The position numbers were made by a program, and so were the translations under genes. This document shows positions 12,336 through 25,576 of a DNA stretch of 64,000 nt, piece by piece. Source of the stretch: Chinchilla lanigera (Eukaryota; Chordata; Mammalia; Rodentia; Chinchillidae); NCBI RefSeq assembly GCF_000276665.1, contig NW_004955429.1, positions 3,638,184-3,702,183 on the forward strand. Direction: 5' to 3'. The notes under the pieces were generated by a model. The model made no database searches. It had not been told where the DNA came from and saw only the letters and a program-made list of their open reading frames with translations. The stretch's first letter is position 1. The number at the start of each line of letters is the position of its first letter.

Positions 12336-12441
12336 CTTTGGAATCAAAAGCAGCCCAGTGGTGACTGTCACAGTCAAATGAGTGTGTGCAAAATAGAGCA
12401 TCAACATCCAGTCAGACTGAAGTCTTGCAGCAAGAACAAAT
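12336..12441 (-). CDS. GPR158: GPR158 internal coding exon: end of TM6, ECL3, TM7
   Basis: A short exon of 106 bp, easily missed because it lacks its own start. It begins with A, completing the arginine codon AG|A, and encodes 35 residues: FVLAARLQSDW (end of TM6 and the very short ECL3), then MLMLYFAHTHLTVTVTTGLL and LIPK (TM7 to the cytosolic boundary). Acceptor TTTTCATTTCAG|A, donor CCAAAG|GTATTC. It ends on a codon boundary and joins in phase 0 to the next exon. Compared with the human protein as I recall it, two positions differ in this highly conserved stretch: LAAR for LASR, and a Thr for Ile in the middle of TM7. Both are single-codon changes without frame disruption. An open frame on the opposite strand across this exon has no family signature. 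Confidence 0.95.
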
Positions 12442-13683
12442 CTGAAATGAAAATCACCTAAGTTAGCAATTCAAGATCAAGCGTTTTTACTTAAAACACT
12501 AGGCTATCTGGAATTTCTTTTCTTCAGTGAATTGTGCAAAAGAAACAAACGTGTGTTTCTACAGCATATCTTTTCATCATACAAGAATAATGGTTTAAAT
12601 AACTTTCCTTGCATTCCTAAGAAATGAATGCTGTTATGACATTAACAGTCAGAAAGTATAAACACATAAAATGTACTGGAGTTCCAACGATTACTGATAT
12701 GTATGTAAACTGATTCTGGAAAACAAAGACTGAATTGACATTAACTAAAATGAAGACAATTTTATATACATAGTGGTTAGAGGCCAAATTTGGATTATAA
12801 GTCACATCCAAATAAATCTTGACTCTAATATTCTTTATTTAAAAGCATTAATTAAAATTAAGAAAAAAAGAATGATGATCCCAGAAGTTTAAATGCTAAA
12901 TAATATCATGGATATAATTATATGCTAATGGTTTGTAAGTTGTATGTTTTGAAATAAAAATTTTAGTGGTTTAAAATTATCAAATTGTCTTAAGTAATTT
13001 AAAATGTAATATTTACAATTTTAGCTTACTGAGCAACTTGTAAAGCTGTGTTCCAAGTTGGGGAGAAATAATTCAGCACCAACACTTACTCTAGTAATTT
13101 TGGACTAGTTTCTGGTAAATCAGTAGGTGAATGTACAAACCAAAGCTCTGTTTTAAAAACTTAACCTTATGAAGAAACTAAGAGTAGTTTTTATAAAGGT
13201 CTTTTTTAGCAATTATATCCTTTAGTTTTTTCCAATTTACCATTTATTCATAAGCTACAAATGAGATTTTTTTGCATTTTGAATTAGAGAATTAGAATTT
13301 TAGTTGAATTAGAATTTTAGTTGGATAGATTTAAAAAGTTAAGAGCCTAAGAAAATGTCCATGACATCCTAATCATGAACAAATATACATGAATGTCTAA
13401 AAGAGAAACATACTGATTTTATACCTGTATTATACTATATTTATGATGATTTTGCTAAATATATGGTATTAATTTTAAAACAAAACTATCATCAAGGAGA
13501 TTTGTCCCTAGTTTTCACAGCTCTTGTCCTTTGAGCATTAAGCTAAAAAGGAAGCTCAGGCATTACCCAAAATAGTTACTTTCCCATGTTACTGGAAATG
13601 CAAACAAAATAGACTTGTAACATATACACAAATTCTGAATGCTTATATCTCAGGCATATCATTAAAAAGGCTTTTCTGATGGA

Positions 13684-13844
13684 AGAGTGGTGGCATATGC
13701 CTGTAATTCCAGCTACTTGGGAGGCTGAGACAGGAGAATTGCAAGTTTGAACACAACCTCAGCAACTTAGTGAGGCCTTGTCTCAAAATAGAAGAGGGCT
13801 AAGAATGTAGCTAGGTGTGAAGGTCTTGGGTTCAGTCCCAGTAT

Positions 13845-13848
<4 letters not shown>
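13684..13848 (+). mobile_element. B1-ID composite SINE
   Basis: A B1-like left part (TGGCATATGCCTGTAATTCC, GGGAGGCTGAGACAGGAG, GTGAGGCCTTGTCTCAAAA) runs into an ID-like right part (GGGCTAAGAATGTAGCTAG, CTTGGGTTCAGTCCCAGTAT). Such B1-ID dimers are known from several non-murid rodent lineages. Confidence 0.75.
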
Positions 13849-13882
<34 letters not shown>

Positions 13883-13888
13883 TGCACA
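13848..13888. repeat. (CA)n microsatellite at the SINE tail
   Basis: About 20 CA units, with interruptions, directly follow the B1-ID composite, a usual place for a repeat grown from a SINE tail. Confidence 0.9.
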
Positions 13889-16366
13889 TGGCTTTCATAG
13901 ATTACCATCTTCTCTAACTCCTCTGTGAGACTCATAGTCTTATACAGGCCTGTATGCCTGGAATATGACTTAACGTTCACTTGGTTCTGAGATGTGATGC
14001 TTTTAACATAGTCTGTTTTCCTAGGTCATATGAGTTCTTTTTAAGCATTATAATGGGATCATCATACTCAGTAATAAGTTAAAGTCTTTGAGGCATATAA
14101 GCAATAAAGAAAGAGAGTCCTCCTTTAATGGCTGAGTTCTGTTCCTGCTGCTAAGTTTTTAAATGAATTGAATCACTAAATGAGGAGTTGTATATAGCAC
14201 ATAAATTACAATATTCAGAACAAAGAAATGGTTACAGGAAACTCCAACTTGATGACTTTGCTTTTATTTGTATAACTCATATGAAGCACTGTGATGTATA
14301 ACAGAATATAAAAATAGAGTACAGTACAATCAGGAAAAACTACATTACTATATAAACAAGGTATACTATACAAAAAAAAAGACATTGAGACTCTATAAAC
14401 AAGATGTACACAAATATACAGGAAAAAGGTCTTAAGTCTGAGTGGCAGGTTCTTAAGTCCAAATAGTCCTTAAACAGGTAGGCTATTATCAAAGAATATA
14501 TATCCTGGAAAAATTACGTAATCCTAATAGGTTAGAGTCTTTGTAAGTACTAGAAAAGACAGTTATATCAATGGAGATGAATTTATAGCCTATGAGCATT
14601 TTCATGTACTCGGAATGCCTATCCCAAAATGTCAATACTTGTGAACTGAAAGCTAGCCATGCATACCTAGACGAAAGAATGATTCATATATTTTTAGGTA
14701 AAACAGTGAGTCTAACAAAAATACCTTTGACATATACCGACATTAGTTAATGTCAAATTAATCAGCTTTAAATTACTGCCAGATTTTTTAAAAATTGTGG
14801 TTTTGACCAGAAATGTCTTGAGAAAAACTGGATTTTGCAGTAGTTTTAAATCTACATTTGAAAAAAAAGAGTATTCCGACTCCTAAAATATTAGGACTGG
14901 GAAAACTCATGTTTAAGGCCCCTTCCGTCTCTCTTAGACAGAAGCTATCTCTCAACAAATTCTTCCTACTCTTGAAAAATAAATAAATAAACAAAAAGTA
15001 GGACTAAAAGCTGGGAGCATAGAAATATTTGAAAACTGAGACTAAAAATAAAGCAGATTGTTTAAAATTTTGCACTTTCCCAAATGTTTGCTTTATGCTT
15101 AATGCTAAAAACAAGTAAAAGATTAGAACAGACTGGGAAACAGGCCTTCTATGTATTTACATATTTAGACTTAATGTTTTGATACTAGTTTTTTGTGTGT
15201 ATAATCTGTCAGTTTGGTGAGAATGAAAGTAAATCCATAAATAGTGTGTAATATGTTCTAATTTATATAAATGTGTATATGCACATATCATTTTATATTT
15301 TTATTAAACAAGAAAAGTATACTATATTTACAAGAAATACCTTTTCTCCTGTTGGAAGTCTTATTCAATATTAGTTCACTCAAGAAAAAAGTTTGTAAAA
15401 TTGATCCAGTTCATTTAAATTATTAAATGTTATTATTAAATGTTATTGCTTTTTACTCTTGGACTTTATAAATATTGGGACCATGACATATATAGGTTAA
15501 ATCAATCTATAAATAAGACATTTTGCATATTTGTAATTTTTTAATAACTATTGTCTATTGCTTGGTTCTCATTGAATCCCCCCAAATCAGTGTCCTGCCC
15601 ATTTACTATGTTAATTTATAATTTAATCCCTCTGTCCTTTATGGCCATATGAATGCTATAAAACACAATCTATCATAAATATATGTACAAAATATTTAAA
15701 GGCAATATACTAATATGTTAATAATATCTATCTTTGTGTGGTCTGATCATGGGGGTTGAGCTTTTTCTTTATTATTTCTCTGTAATGACCACGTATTGCC
15801 TTACTACTAAAGTTTTAAAATTCATTTAAGATTTAGTTTTTTTTGCTTATTTCTGAAAGGACCTGGACTAGTTTGAGTTTGAAATCCGATGAAAAAAAAG
15901 CAGATTTAATGAAGAAAATGGAGCAGAGTAGATCTAAAGTACAAAAGGATATTTGTGCTACCGCTTTGAATAGGTTTAACCTGAAAGTATGAGTCAGTAC
16001 AGTAAACATGAATAAAAATGGTTATCTATGTATGCTTTACGTGTATTTTTATATCTTTATAACATACTGTGTCACATAAAATAATATCTCATGATACCCC
16101 GTAAGTACTTTAATGTCATACAGAAAGAACAATGAGACAATCTTCAAAATAAATAAGACAAAATCCAACACATCAGAGAGAACTAAGAACAACAAAATTT
16201 TAAAAATCTACTCAGTTGCGATTTCTATAGCAAATTAGTCAACTTACAAAACACTACCCTTCCTAAGCTTTTCCGGTATGTATCTTATCCAATTTTGCTA
16301 TTTAAATTAAACTGCATCTTATCAGAAAAGCAAAGCAGCTGTGTACGAGCTCCGTAGATGACTTAC

Positions 16367-16505
16367 CTAATTGTATGGAATATAGCAGAGATAATGAGCT
16401 CATTGTGGACAGCCACGGCCATGTAGCGGGGCTCATGAAAGGCTGACGGGACTGTCCGCACTGCATAGCAGAGATAAACACCCCACAAGAGGAATAAAAA
16501 TTCAG
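16367..16505 (-). CDS. GPR158: GPR158 internal coding exon: TM5, ICL3, TM6
   Basis: This 139-bp exon starts with CT, completing the alanine codon begun in the upstream exon, encodes 45 full codons and ends with AG of an arginine codon. The protein reads EFLFLLWGVYLCYAVRTV (TM5), PSAFHEPRYM (intracellular loop 3) and AVAVHNELIISAIFHTI (TM6), essentially the sequence I recall for human GPR158. Acceptor TTCTTCTCACAG|CT follows a clear pyrimidine tract. The open frame runs on upstream through intron to an ATG, but those residues are not exonic because the AG|CT site restores the family sequence. Donor is ATTAG|GTAAGT, a near-consensus site. A 100-base assembly gap lies about 300 bp upstream (gene sense) in the intron and does not touch the exon. 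Confidence 0.97.
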
Positions 16506-16696
16506 CTGTGAGAAGAACAAGCAAACAGCTTTCCATTAGTCTCATATCTGAAGAAAACAATTAAATTGAAGTTATTTAGCACACATTTTGTCTGTTACAG
16601 AAACATCAGTTTAGTTAGAAATAGATGCTAACATAGTCTCATTCACATATAAATACAGATGTCATGTATTTATTTCTAAACTTTATTTGGTGTATA

Positions 16697-16798
16697 GGTT
16701 TTTTTTTTTTTTTGGTTTTTCTTCGGTACCAGGAACCGAACTCACGACCTTGTGCTTGCCAGGCAGGCGCTTTGCCACTGAGCTAAATCCCCAGCCCT
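16697..16798 (-). mobile_element. ID SINE next to the assembly gap
   Basis: A poly-T run, then GGTTTTTCTTCGGTACCAGG, CGAACTCACGACCTTGTGC and CTAAATCCCCAGCCC: a full ID in reverse orientation. The gap opens three bases after its end, so the right target duplication cannot be read. Confidence 0.9.
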
Positions 16799-16801
16799 GT
16801 G

Positions 16802-16901
16802 NNNNNNNNNNNNNNNNNNNNNNNNNNNNNNNNNNNNNNNNNNNNNNNNNNNNNNNNNNNNNNNNNNNNNNNNNNNNNNNNNNNNNNNNNNNNNNNNNNN
16901 N
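16802..16901. other. Assembly gap (100 N)
   Basis: Exactly 100 Ns, a conventional placeholder for unknown length. It lies in the intron about 300 bp upstream (gene sense) of the TM5/TM6 exon. Confidence 1.
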
Positions 16902-17220
16902 ACGTATTCTCAACCTAAGCTTAGGATGTACATGGAGGGCCTAGGCCATAACAAACTTATCAAGGCAGCAAAAGGCTTGTAATATGTTTTTAAATGGCTT
17001 CTAGAAATTTAAGTTCCTACTACACCGAGCCTAGTTCAGCCTTTAAAATATGCACTGCCAGAAATGTAAGAACATAGATTGCTAAACATTCAATGGCATG
17101 TTTTATAAATGAAATGCTGTTCTTTTCACACATGAAAGAAATCATAACTTTTGTGGGTGGAATGCTGACAGACACAGTAAAATTCAAGACCACCTTGTTT
17201 GATTATTTAAGCCAGAAGAG

Positions 17221-17476
17221 CCTGGCACAGCGTAGCAGCTAAGAATAAGAATTTCAGGATCACTCCCAACCTGTTGGAACATGGCTCTAACCTTATCTAA
17301 CCCGGCACAATTTAGGCAATTTATGTAATAGCCTCTCTGGCCACTTTTTCTTTATCTGGATACTGAGGGTAGTAAAAATACATATTTGATAGGATTGTTT
17401 TCTAATTCAATAATGCACATAATGAATTTAACATGGTTCCTGACACACAGCAAATGTTAAATGGTTCTTATTATTA
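17221..17476 (+). mobile_element. MIR SINE
   Basis: The order of blocks is that of MIR: 'gcagctaagaataagaattt', 'tttaggcaatttatgtaata', 'cctctctggccactttttc', 'tgataggattgttttctaat' and 'cctgacacacagcaaatgtt'. Old, diverged copy. Confidence 0.75.
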
Positions 17477-19279
17477 AACTTCTCATTTGATTTTTCAATT
17501 AAGCATTGCTATTTTAACTCATTATGACCAATCATCTTTACAACACATTTTATTGTAGTGATGTGACTTTATTGGAAGATAATATCTAACTACTAAGAAG
17601 AAAGCTCTAATTTGGAGAAAAAATTTCATCAAACACATTACCTAGATGTAACCTCCTTACATACTGAAATAATGATCTCCATTGAAAACATGATCATCCA
17701 TCCAAAAATCAAGGTGTTTTATCTGACAACATTTCAGAATATTTCTACCAGCATTTAAACATTAGATAGTGTCCCAGTTATTGAAATCTCTTAAATATAC
17801 CAATCTATCATGAGCTACAGGCCAAAGAGGAGAAAGGAAACTACATTCCAAACTCCATGAGATTTAGTGTTTCTCCAAATTCAAAATATGGCGGTCACAG
17901 GCCCTATGCTGTGAATGCTTTCCAACCAAGCTCTACTGGGCTGAGAAAAGAAATTTCCTTTCCTTCATGTATGATTTCCTTTTCCGGTTCTTTTACTTCC
18001 ACCCCATAGCATCACTATTGCCTTCTTTACCTTGGTTTGAAATGGAATACATTTCATTTCTGTACTTCTTTTTTGAGTGTTCCTATGTACTACTATGTAA
18101 TATCCATAACTGAAATCTTTGCCTGAGCCCCTATCAGCTCACTTGTTATTTGCTGAAATTATTTTTCCAGAGCCCTTCTATATCTGATTTCACTGTCTTA
18201 ATCCATTCATCCTAACAGTACCAGTTCATTGTTCTGAAATCCATTGTGATTACTTCAGGATTTGTAAAAATCCCTGTATGTGCATTTGGATTAACCTATT
18301 CACATTTCCTTCAGAAGCTTCACTCACAGATCCTTACAACTCAGGAAAAGCTCCTGTCCCCAGAGGAAGACTCTAGGGAGTTCCTGCGAAGGCAGACAAT
18401 CCTTACTTTAAGACTTTCTTGGTGCCCCGGCTTGGTGTTAGTTCCCCACATTGCCTAGCTTTTTGTTTTGTTTTGGTTTTTGCTTGTATATTCCTTAGGC
18501 TGTCTTCTAGGCTGTTCTCAGAGCCCCAGGGCAGCCTTCTGTGAAGGATGGATTGCATCTTCATCCAAAAATCTTCAGTGGTTCATTATTATTTTAGAAA
18601 TCCTTCATCCTGGCATTGTTAGCCCTCTGTAAGAAGACTTCACACTACATATTGGAAAACATCTTCTCAATATCAACTTTTTGAGCTGACCTAAGGCCTT
18701 TGAACCCTCCAAAAACTGGTCTTACTCTAAGTCTTTGCTCACATTATTGAGCTCCTTGAGAGTCTCCTCTTATCCCCGCTTCCAAATCTGAACTATATGT
18801 TCAGTGTTCAGTTCAAAACCCACTTCTGTCACAAAACCTCTCGAAATGATTTTAACCTACACTGACTTTTCTTTCCACTAACTGTTACACCTTTTAACTA
18901 TCTGTACAACATGATGTGGAGGATGATACCACATAATATATAATTTGTGGAAAACTATTTATGAGGTCTTATTAGACAATGCCCCCAGCAATCATCTGAA
19001 CTAGTTATAATCTTCTTGGCAAGAATCAGTCTTTCAATAATTAGTTTTATCTTTTTACCCACACAAGTGTGAGCAACAATAGAGCCTACACAGATAAAAC
19101 ATAATGAAAATATGTTGAATTGAACGACTGAATGATATCAATTCCATGGTCAAGTCATTAGAGAGGGGGACATTCTGTTATGTTGCAGTTCCATCTAACA
19201 TTAGAGGGTCTGCTAAAATGAAATACACAAGAGGCAGTGAGACTGTAGTTGTTTATCTGAAACCCTTATGGAAGTTGAT

Positions 19280-19637
19280 GTAAGCAAACAGAAACTTAAC
19301 ATACGGTATTCCTTTGTAAATGATGGATTTTGAGTACAACTTCAGCTTATCTCAGGCAGCTAACAAGCTGATTGATTCTTTAACCTGGGCCCGCCCCTTG
19401 CATATCCAAATAAGGCGAACATCTAGCAGTAGCCAATCCATTTATCGAAAGCTCTGCACTCCAGCTGCTACAGTGATGTCTATAACTTCTTTTCAGTTTT
19501 GTTGCCTACAGATTCATGAATCATCCTTTGCTCATGGGTTCAGAAAAGAAATTTCCTTTCCTTCACATATGATTTCCTTTTCCAATTCAAATAAACTCTG
19601 TTCAATTTTATGTTGTTTCATGATTTTCTTTTAACAG
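19280..19637 (+). repeat. Possible LTR-like sequence
   Basis: A GC-richer patch with CCAAT-like 'agccaatccatttatcg', then AATAAACTCTGTTC near 19588 and an end in TTTTAACA. The arrangement suggests the 3' part of an LTR, but I recognise no family and see no target duplication. Confidence 0.3.
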
Positions 19638-22600
19638 GTCTATAAGTGACCTAAAGACCATGCTGGCGTTATTACTAACAATGATAACCCCAGTTCACTG
19701 TCTGGTTCTTTTGGTGCAAAAGAATGGTGCATGCAAAAATATTTGCTAGGCAACAGCAGCAAACAAACAAAAAAAATCTGTAGTTGAAGGAGTCCCGTGT
19801 AGCTGCAGTATAAATATAGTATTTTCTGCCTGTGCTTTTATATATTGTTATACCAAAAAAATTCAAAAAAAAAGGAAAGTACTTGTCAGGTTAATTACTG
19901 TGCTACAGCTGAGAATTACATTTAAAAATTTAAGACAAATAAGGTTTCTTATAATAGCTAAGCAGAACATTAAAATCATTTCATTACCAGTATCAAACAA
20001 TACGTGCTCACTAAAAACAATTTATTATTCAAAGTACCAATTAAGCTAAATGTAATATATAAAAGTTGTGCTTAGAAAAAACATCAGTTTCATACAATTA
20101 ACTTCAGACTAACACTGCAATTAGTAAAGAAAAAATGCAGATGTTACCACATTTTGCAGTGTTATTACGTGGGAGCTGAAATATGTGTAGTGCCTCTCTC
20201 TTCCTTTAGAAAATAATTTCTGGTGTCAAATGATTTTGATGGGAGGCATGAGTATAGTAAAAAAGGAAATTGATTTTATATTTAAAGATCCATATAGGGC
20301 TTTTAGAGAACCGAGGTATTTTATTTTTAATCTGTAAGGGCTAACAGTTTAAAAGTTAACTACCATAGCCTTTTAAAAATTAATACACCATAATGAAAGT
20401 AATTTCAAATTATTTTTCCAAAGGGCTAGGGCAAGCAAAGAAGTGAGAAATAATATCAGTTCTGTGACGCCAAAGATGTCCTAGCTCTGTGGATTAGACC
20501 ACCCAGTGGAGCTGAGGAGAGAACAACTTCAAAGTGCAAATGTCACTCAAACTGTTGCCCTGGTTGCCCTTGATGTAAAGACGTTTTGTGTTAATAACAT
20601 TTTACCCTTCTTATCCTCATTAAAGTTACTGTTAAGTAACATGAATACATAACTGATAAAACATTCAAGTTTTCTTTCCCAAGTGTTTTTTCAATGCTTT
20701 CTTCTACTTTTTGTTGAAATCCTATCCAATTAGAACATTCTCGATCAAAGTAAAAAATTATTTGCGATTCCACCCAGGATAACACTGTTTGTTTTTATTC
20801 TAGTAATAGAGTGGGTATCTCAGAGGTTATTACTAAATCAAACAACTTCAATAATTCTTGAGAATATTTCAAATTATAGCATTCAGGGTGTCATGGGCAC
20901 ATAGAAGCTTAAATTCTGGTTGCTCATCTGCTTTTTTTCTGATTAAAATAAGGATAGTAATGAGATTCTATGGATTAAACACTGAAAACGATACTTAGAA
21001 GTGGCTTTCTTAGACCCTGCCGGAAGGGCGGTACATATTTGAATGTGTATATGACAGGGAAGGAAGGTTGGTTGTTGAGCTGCTATTACTTTTCTTGCCT
21101 TAAAAATCTGTCTTTTCTGCTAAGATGCAGAAGCATGCTGAAGAAGGTGGATATTAGGATGTATTTCACAAGTAGGATAATGGGAGCCCAGGGTCTATTT
21201 CCTTCTGAGCTCTTGGGAAGCAGAAGGCCACAAGGAATGGGCAGAGTTAGGATTCAGGACTTGTCTATAATTTTTGTCTCCTCCAGTTGCACTCATTCTG
21301 TGAGCAGCACAGCGGGGCCTGGAACCCACATCTTGTAGTTCTTAACCAGTGATCCTTAAATTACACTCCTGCTTGAGGATTTTTTCCTTTATTTTTTGCT
21401 GTTACTAATAGAAACATAGCAGAAACCCTTTAAATAACTGTTTTCAAGCAGTGATTTTGTTTGTATTTTAAACAATGAATAATATATCCCTTTGGATGGC
21501 TTAGCCTGTGGGAATCAGAATTCTACTCTGACGTACTTCTTGTCCCCTCAATCAATCTGATTTCCTAGCTAACATCTGTTGGCTGTGTCTGGCACTGGAA
21601 GAAATTTTGTGTATTAAGCTCGTAAAGATATTACTGTAGAACCTGTGACTCCTTTTAAAAAGCTGAGGGGCAAATTCTGAATGCTAAAATTTCAAGCATG
21701 GGTCAAAGACATTTATGGTAACCCTGAGAGATAATATGATTTATACCCAGGATAACAGATCACATGGTGACTTGATTTTTGATTCCCTTACCCACTAACT
21801 GTTGAGTTTTCTGAGACAAGAGCCGTATTTTCAGGTTGGCTTATCTTTATTGCTTCCTTTCATACATCTCTAGAATTTGGACCAGGTTTTTCCACATGCT
21901 GTCCTGTAGCTGGTAGAGAAAGTCAATTTTGTACTTTCCGGCATATACATTTAAAAATTTGAAAGACTGCTGTGGAGTGGTAGAACCTTGGCAAAATCCA
22001 CTGACTTTGGAGGTTGTGGATAACACACATCAAAAATTATGAATGGGAAAATTTCTTTCACAAAGAAAGCAGAGATTCTCCGGGCATGGGGTCAAGGCCA
22101 GAGTAGCAAGCTCTATCTTCCATAGTGTTCCTCCATTTCCCTCTCTCTGTCACGTACATGAGCAGTTTTGCTTCAAGAGGAGGCTCAATTTGGAATTACT
22201 CACTATTTATAGATATATTTTAAAGTTTTGATCTTTTGAAAACCTGGTAGCCTGAACAACTTATTTGTCTTTGCCTGAGCTATATCACTATAAACTCAGA
22301 GTACTCTTTAAAGCACTGACTTGAGTGGTTTTTTTTTTAGAATGGCTGTAGTGGGGATTGGTTGGTTATTAATTTACACTGCCCCTCTATAGAAAAATGT
22401 TTTACTACTTTGAGGTAGGATTGTTTGAATGATCTTAACAGGCAAAACCAAAAATAGATCAGTATATTTCAGGCCGTAATTTTATATCTTTAGTACCGTG
22501 TTTCTCTTTTGGAAGTTAAAGAAATTTTACCTTCCATGAAAGTTACCGTAAATTTGTAGATTAGAGAACACTTGAGACAACTGTACTGGATTAAACTTGG

Positions 22601-23049
22601 TTTTATATTGCTTGACCACTGAGTGAGAAGCCCATGAGGCTATTACAAATCTGCTATTTTACTGACCAATGACCTCTTTTTTATGCAAGTTGTCCTCGGG
22701 GCTTTAAATACTATAGGGGATGGGTCTTGTTGCCATGCAATAGGGAAGAACCTGTAAATCTTTCTATGCCTACATATTCTGTTAAGTATTTCTCAGAGGA
22801 AATGATAGTGACAGTCTCTTCTCCTTCAGATTAATGCAGCAACCAGAACTGGTGGGGCTATAAGTATGCACTGGAATTTGCAGTCCATATGGCTTAACAG
22901 CTTGTTATTTGAACTATGATATTCTTTTCAATACAAGGGAAAGAACCACCCAAATCTCCCTGACAACTGAGTAAATTTATTTATGAGTTATCTCTGTTTA
23001 AGCAACAAAGAAAAGCATTTTGTTTTCTTCTTATTTTTTTCCCTTCAAT

Positions 23050-23396
23050 ATGCTAAGGTTCCACAGAGATAGTTTTGTGATAGCTCAGATAGCTTAGCCT
23101 TGTCACTCAAAGGCCCACGTGGTAAAGGCTGGGCCTCTGCGTGGTACTGTTGGAGGTGCTAGAATCTTAAGAGATGGAGCCTAGTAGGAGTTTTAGTCAT
23201 TAGAGGTGTGCTCTGGAAGAGGACTATGGGATCTTGGTCTCTCTTTTCTATCTTTTGCATCTCATCTTCTATAAGGTGTGTAGCTGATTTTACCATGTGT
23301 CAAAAGCAATGGGATAACTATGGGTTGAAACCTCAAAAACTGTTAGGCAAGATAAAACTTTTCTTATTAACTATCTCAGGCATTGTGCTCTAGTAA
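23050..23396 (+). mobile_element. MaLR-like LTR
   Basis: Contains 'ggtaaaggctgggcctctgc', 'gatggagcctagtaggagtt', 'caatgggataactatgggtt', 'gaaacctcaaaaactgttag' and 'aactatctcaggcattgtgc', in the order of MaLR-type LTRs. Edges approximate. Confidence 0.5.
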
Positions 23397-25576
23397 CCCT
23401 CAGTTAACATGAACTGAAACTCCTTAGAAAAACTGTGGATATCTTAAAAAGTCTTGGTCTAAGTTCCTCAAACTCTCACCCAAGACAATTTTCAGCTAGT
23501 GTGACAAAATTTAACTTCCAAAATTAAGGTATTATGAAGTTATTCTTTCCTCTCTGCTCTTTAGAATTATATAATTGAGGACTTCTCAAAGAAGAAGAAT
23601 ATTGTTCTTCTTGAGAATAATCTTGGGGGATGGTATATAAATATTGAAATGATTCCTACTTCAACATTCTGAGGACACATTAAGGAAACTGTTGAAAAAC
23701 TGTCTGTAGTTTCTAGCAACATAGCTCAAGCCTAGACAAACTGTCAGTGAAGTCAGACTTTTATACTTTGATTGAAAATTAAAAATACATTTTAAAAATG
23801 GTGATGAGCAAAGCAGAATAGATCAAGATTAAAAAATACATGCAAAATTTTACTGAATTTTTTGGTAATTATTCATGTTTTTCCTTTAGCTTATACTTAA
23901 GTTCTTGTATATGCTTTGTCTTCTGAATAACAAAAGACATTGCTAAATTGGATGCTATATTTTATATGAAGATCTATATTTTTAGAGATTTGTGAATATG
24001 AACTTTTTATTAAAGTTCAATTGCTTTCAAATTAAAAAAAAATATGCAATCAGCCTAATTCAAGAATATTAATCTAAATTAGAGGAAGAGGGAGTCTAAT
24101 CTATCTTCTCCAAACTCATTGTACTTACTTCACATTTCACCTGTCATAAAGTCACCTAATCTTCAAGGATAATTAAGTATTTAAATCCTCAGAAACAGTC
24201 ATTATTTTAGAATTCTTCTGTATAACTCAGATAATGTATTTTTCTCAGTTACTTCTAAACATTGGCATATGACTAGTAAATTTGTGAATACTTTGTATAT
24301 TTTAAAATAATGACTGTGAAAAAGGAGAACAAAGAAGAGGACATAAGAGGATAAAGTAAATAAAGATTATATTTTTGTAGTGAAAATATCCCCTGTGAAA
24401 TCCATGTGAACTAACTAGTATTTTTGAACAAATGAGACAGTCAAAGTTAGAATTCATTAAAAGCACAAATATTTTAAAATTGCCAAACGGAATGTGAATC
24501 TAAGCCTATAATTCTTGTGTAATTGCTGCATAGATTTTTCTCTATGCCTTTCTTTCCAACTCAGTGTTATAAGATGTACAGCACGAGATGTCTAACTCTA
24601 AGGTATTTCCAGGACAAGGAGACAGTTTAGGCATTGATAGACTTAATTTATAACAAGGCCCTTGTCAGGGAATAATTATTAAATCATTACATACTGCTGA
24701 AGAGAGTTGGGTTATTTCAGTAATATAGAAAGAGTAATTGAAGATAATAGAAGATAAACAGAAGCCTACAGAGAGCTCTTTGTCTACATTCTTGTTTCAG
24801 GTTAGAGAAGGCACTTAAAATAGCTTTAATCCCAATTATGTTTCTTTTTTTGTAGTCTCATTATTTTATTGTAGGTAAGAATCTGCCCACTCATTCTAAT
24901 TTTCTTGGTCACTGGAATTGTTTCAAATTCTGAGTATATATTCTAAATAATCAGAAATTGAACAATATTCAACTATATATACCAAGGAATAGAAGTCCAT
25001 TATATTGCCATCTCTGCTATTCATTCATTCCAAATTTAGAAGCCTTATAATGGAGGACTTCTTCTGGGATACCTAAATCTATGTGTTAGGATCTACCTCT
25101 AGAAGTGAAATTTGAAAGTTTAATTTATCCTTAAGAGGTAAGTACTGTAACAATTTGTATCAGCTAAGTAGGAAACTCATAGGGGAATAAAGTGTTGGCT
25201 TAATATGAAAAATATTAATGCTTTTGTGAAAATTTCTGAACGTGGACAACTGTTTATCAACTTCTCAATGAGCTGGCTATGTTTGAAAATGTCTGGTAGT
25301 CCTACTGTCAACTTTTATCAAAGTAGGTATGATTTAAGATATTTGGTTACTTTTACATTAATTGAGGAGAATGCGTTCTAGTTTCAACCCCTTTTATTCT
25401 TGACATAGTTCTGAAAGGTAGTGCAATAACCAACATTTTTATCAAAAGCAAATAAAATTTATTTTACTTCAATATTTGTAATTAGACTATTTAAATTATA
25501 TCTTTCATTTGTCTTATCAAATGTGTACCGATCTCTATTATGTGGACTATTGGAGAAAGAAGAGGCAGAGTTTTTA

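Larger units (their letters stand above)
12442..16366 (-). other. GPR158 intron between the TM6 and TM7 exons
   Basis: 3.9 kb, canonical ends. It holds a B1-ID composite SINE followed by a CA repeat (13684-13888) and otherwise AT-rich sequence. A short tandem of 'gaattagaattttagttg' (two copies) lies near 13286-13324. Confidence 0.85.

Noticed and set aside
16506..16560. Upstream extension of the TM5 exon (MRLMESCLLVLL)
   Set aside because: It is the polypyrimidine tract and branch region read in frame; AG|CT at 16506 restores the family sequence and phase.
16683..16944. Open frames running through the N block
   Set aside because: They are artefacts of translating unknown bases and of a SINE.
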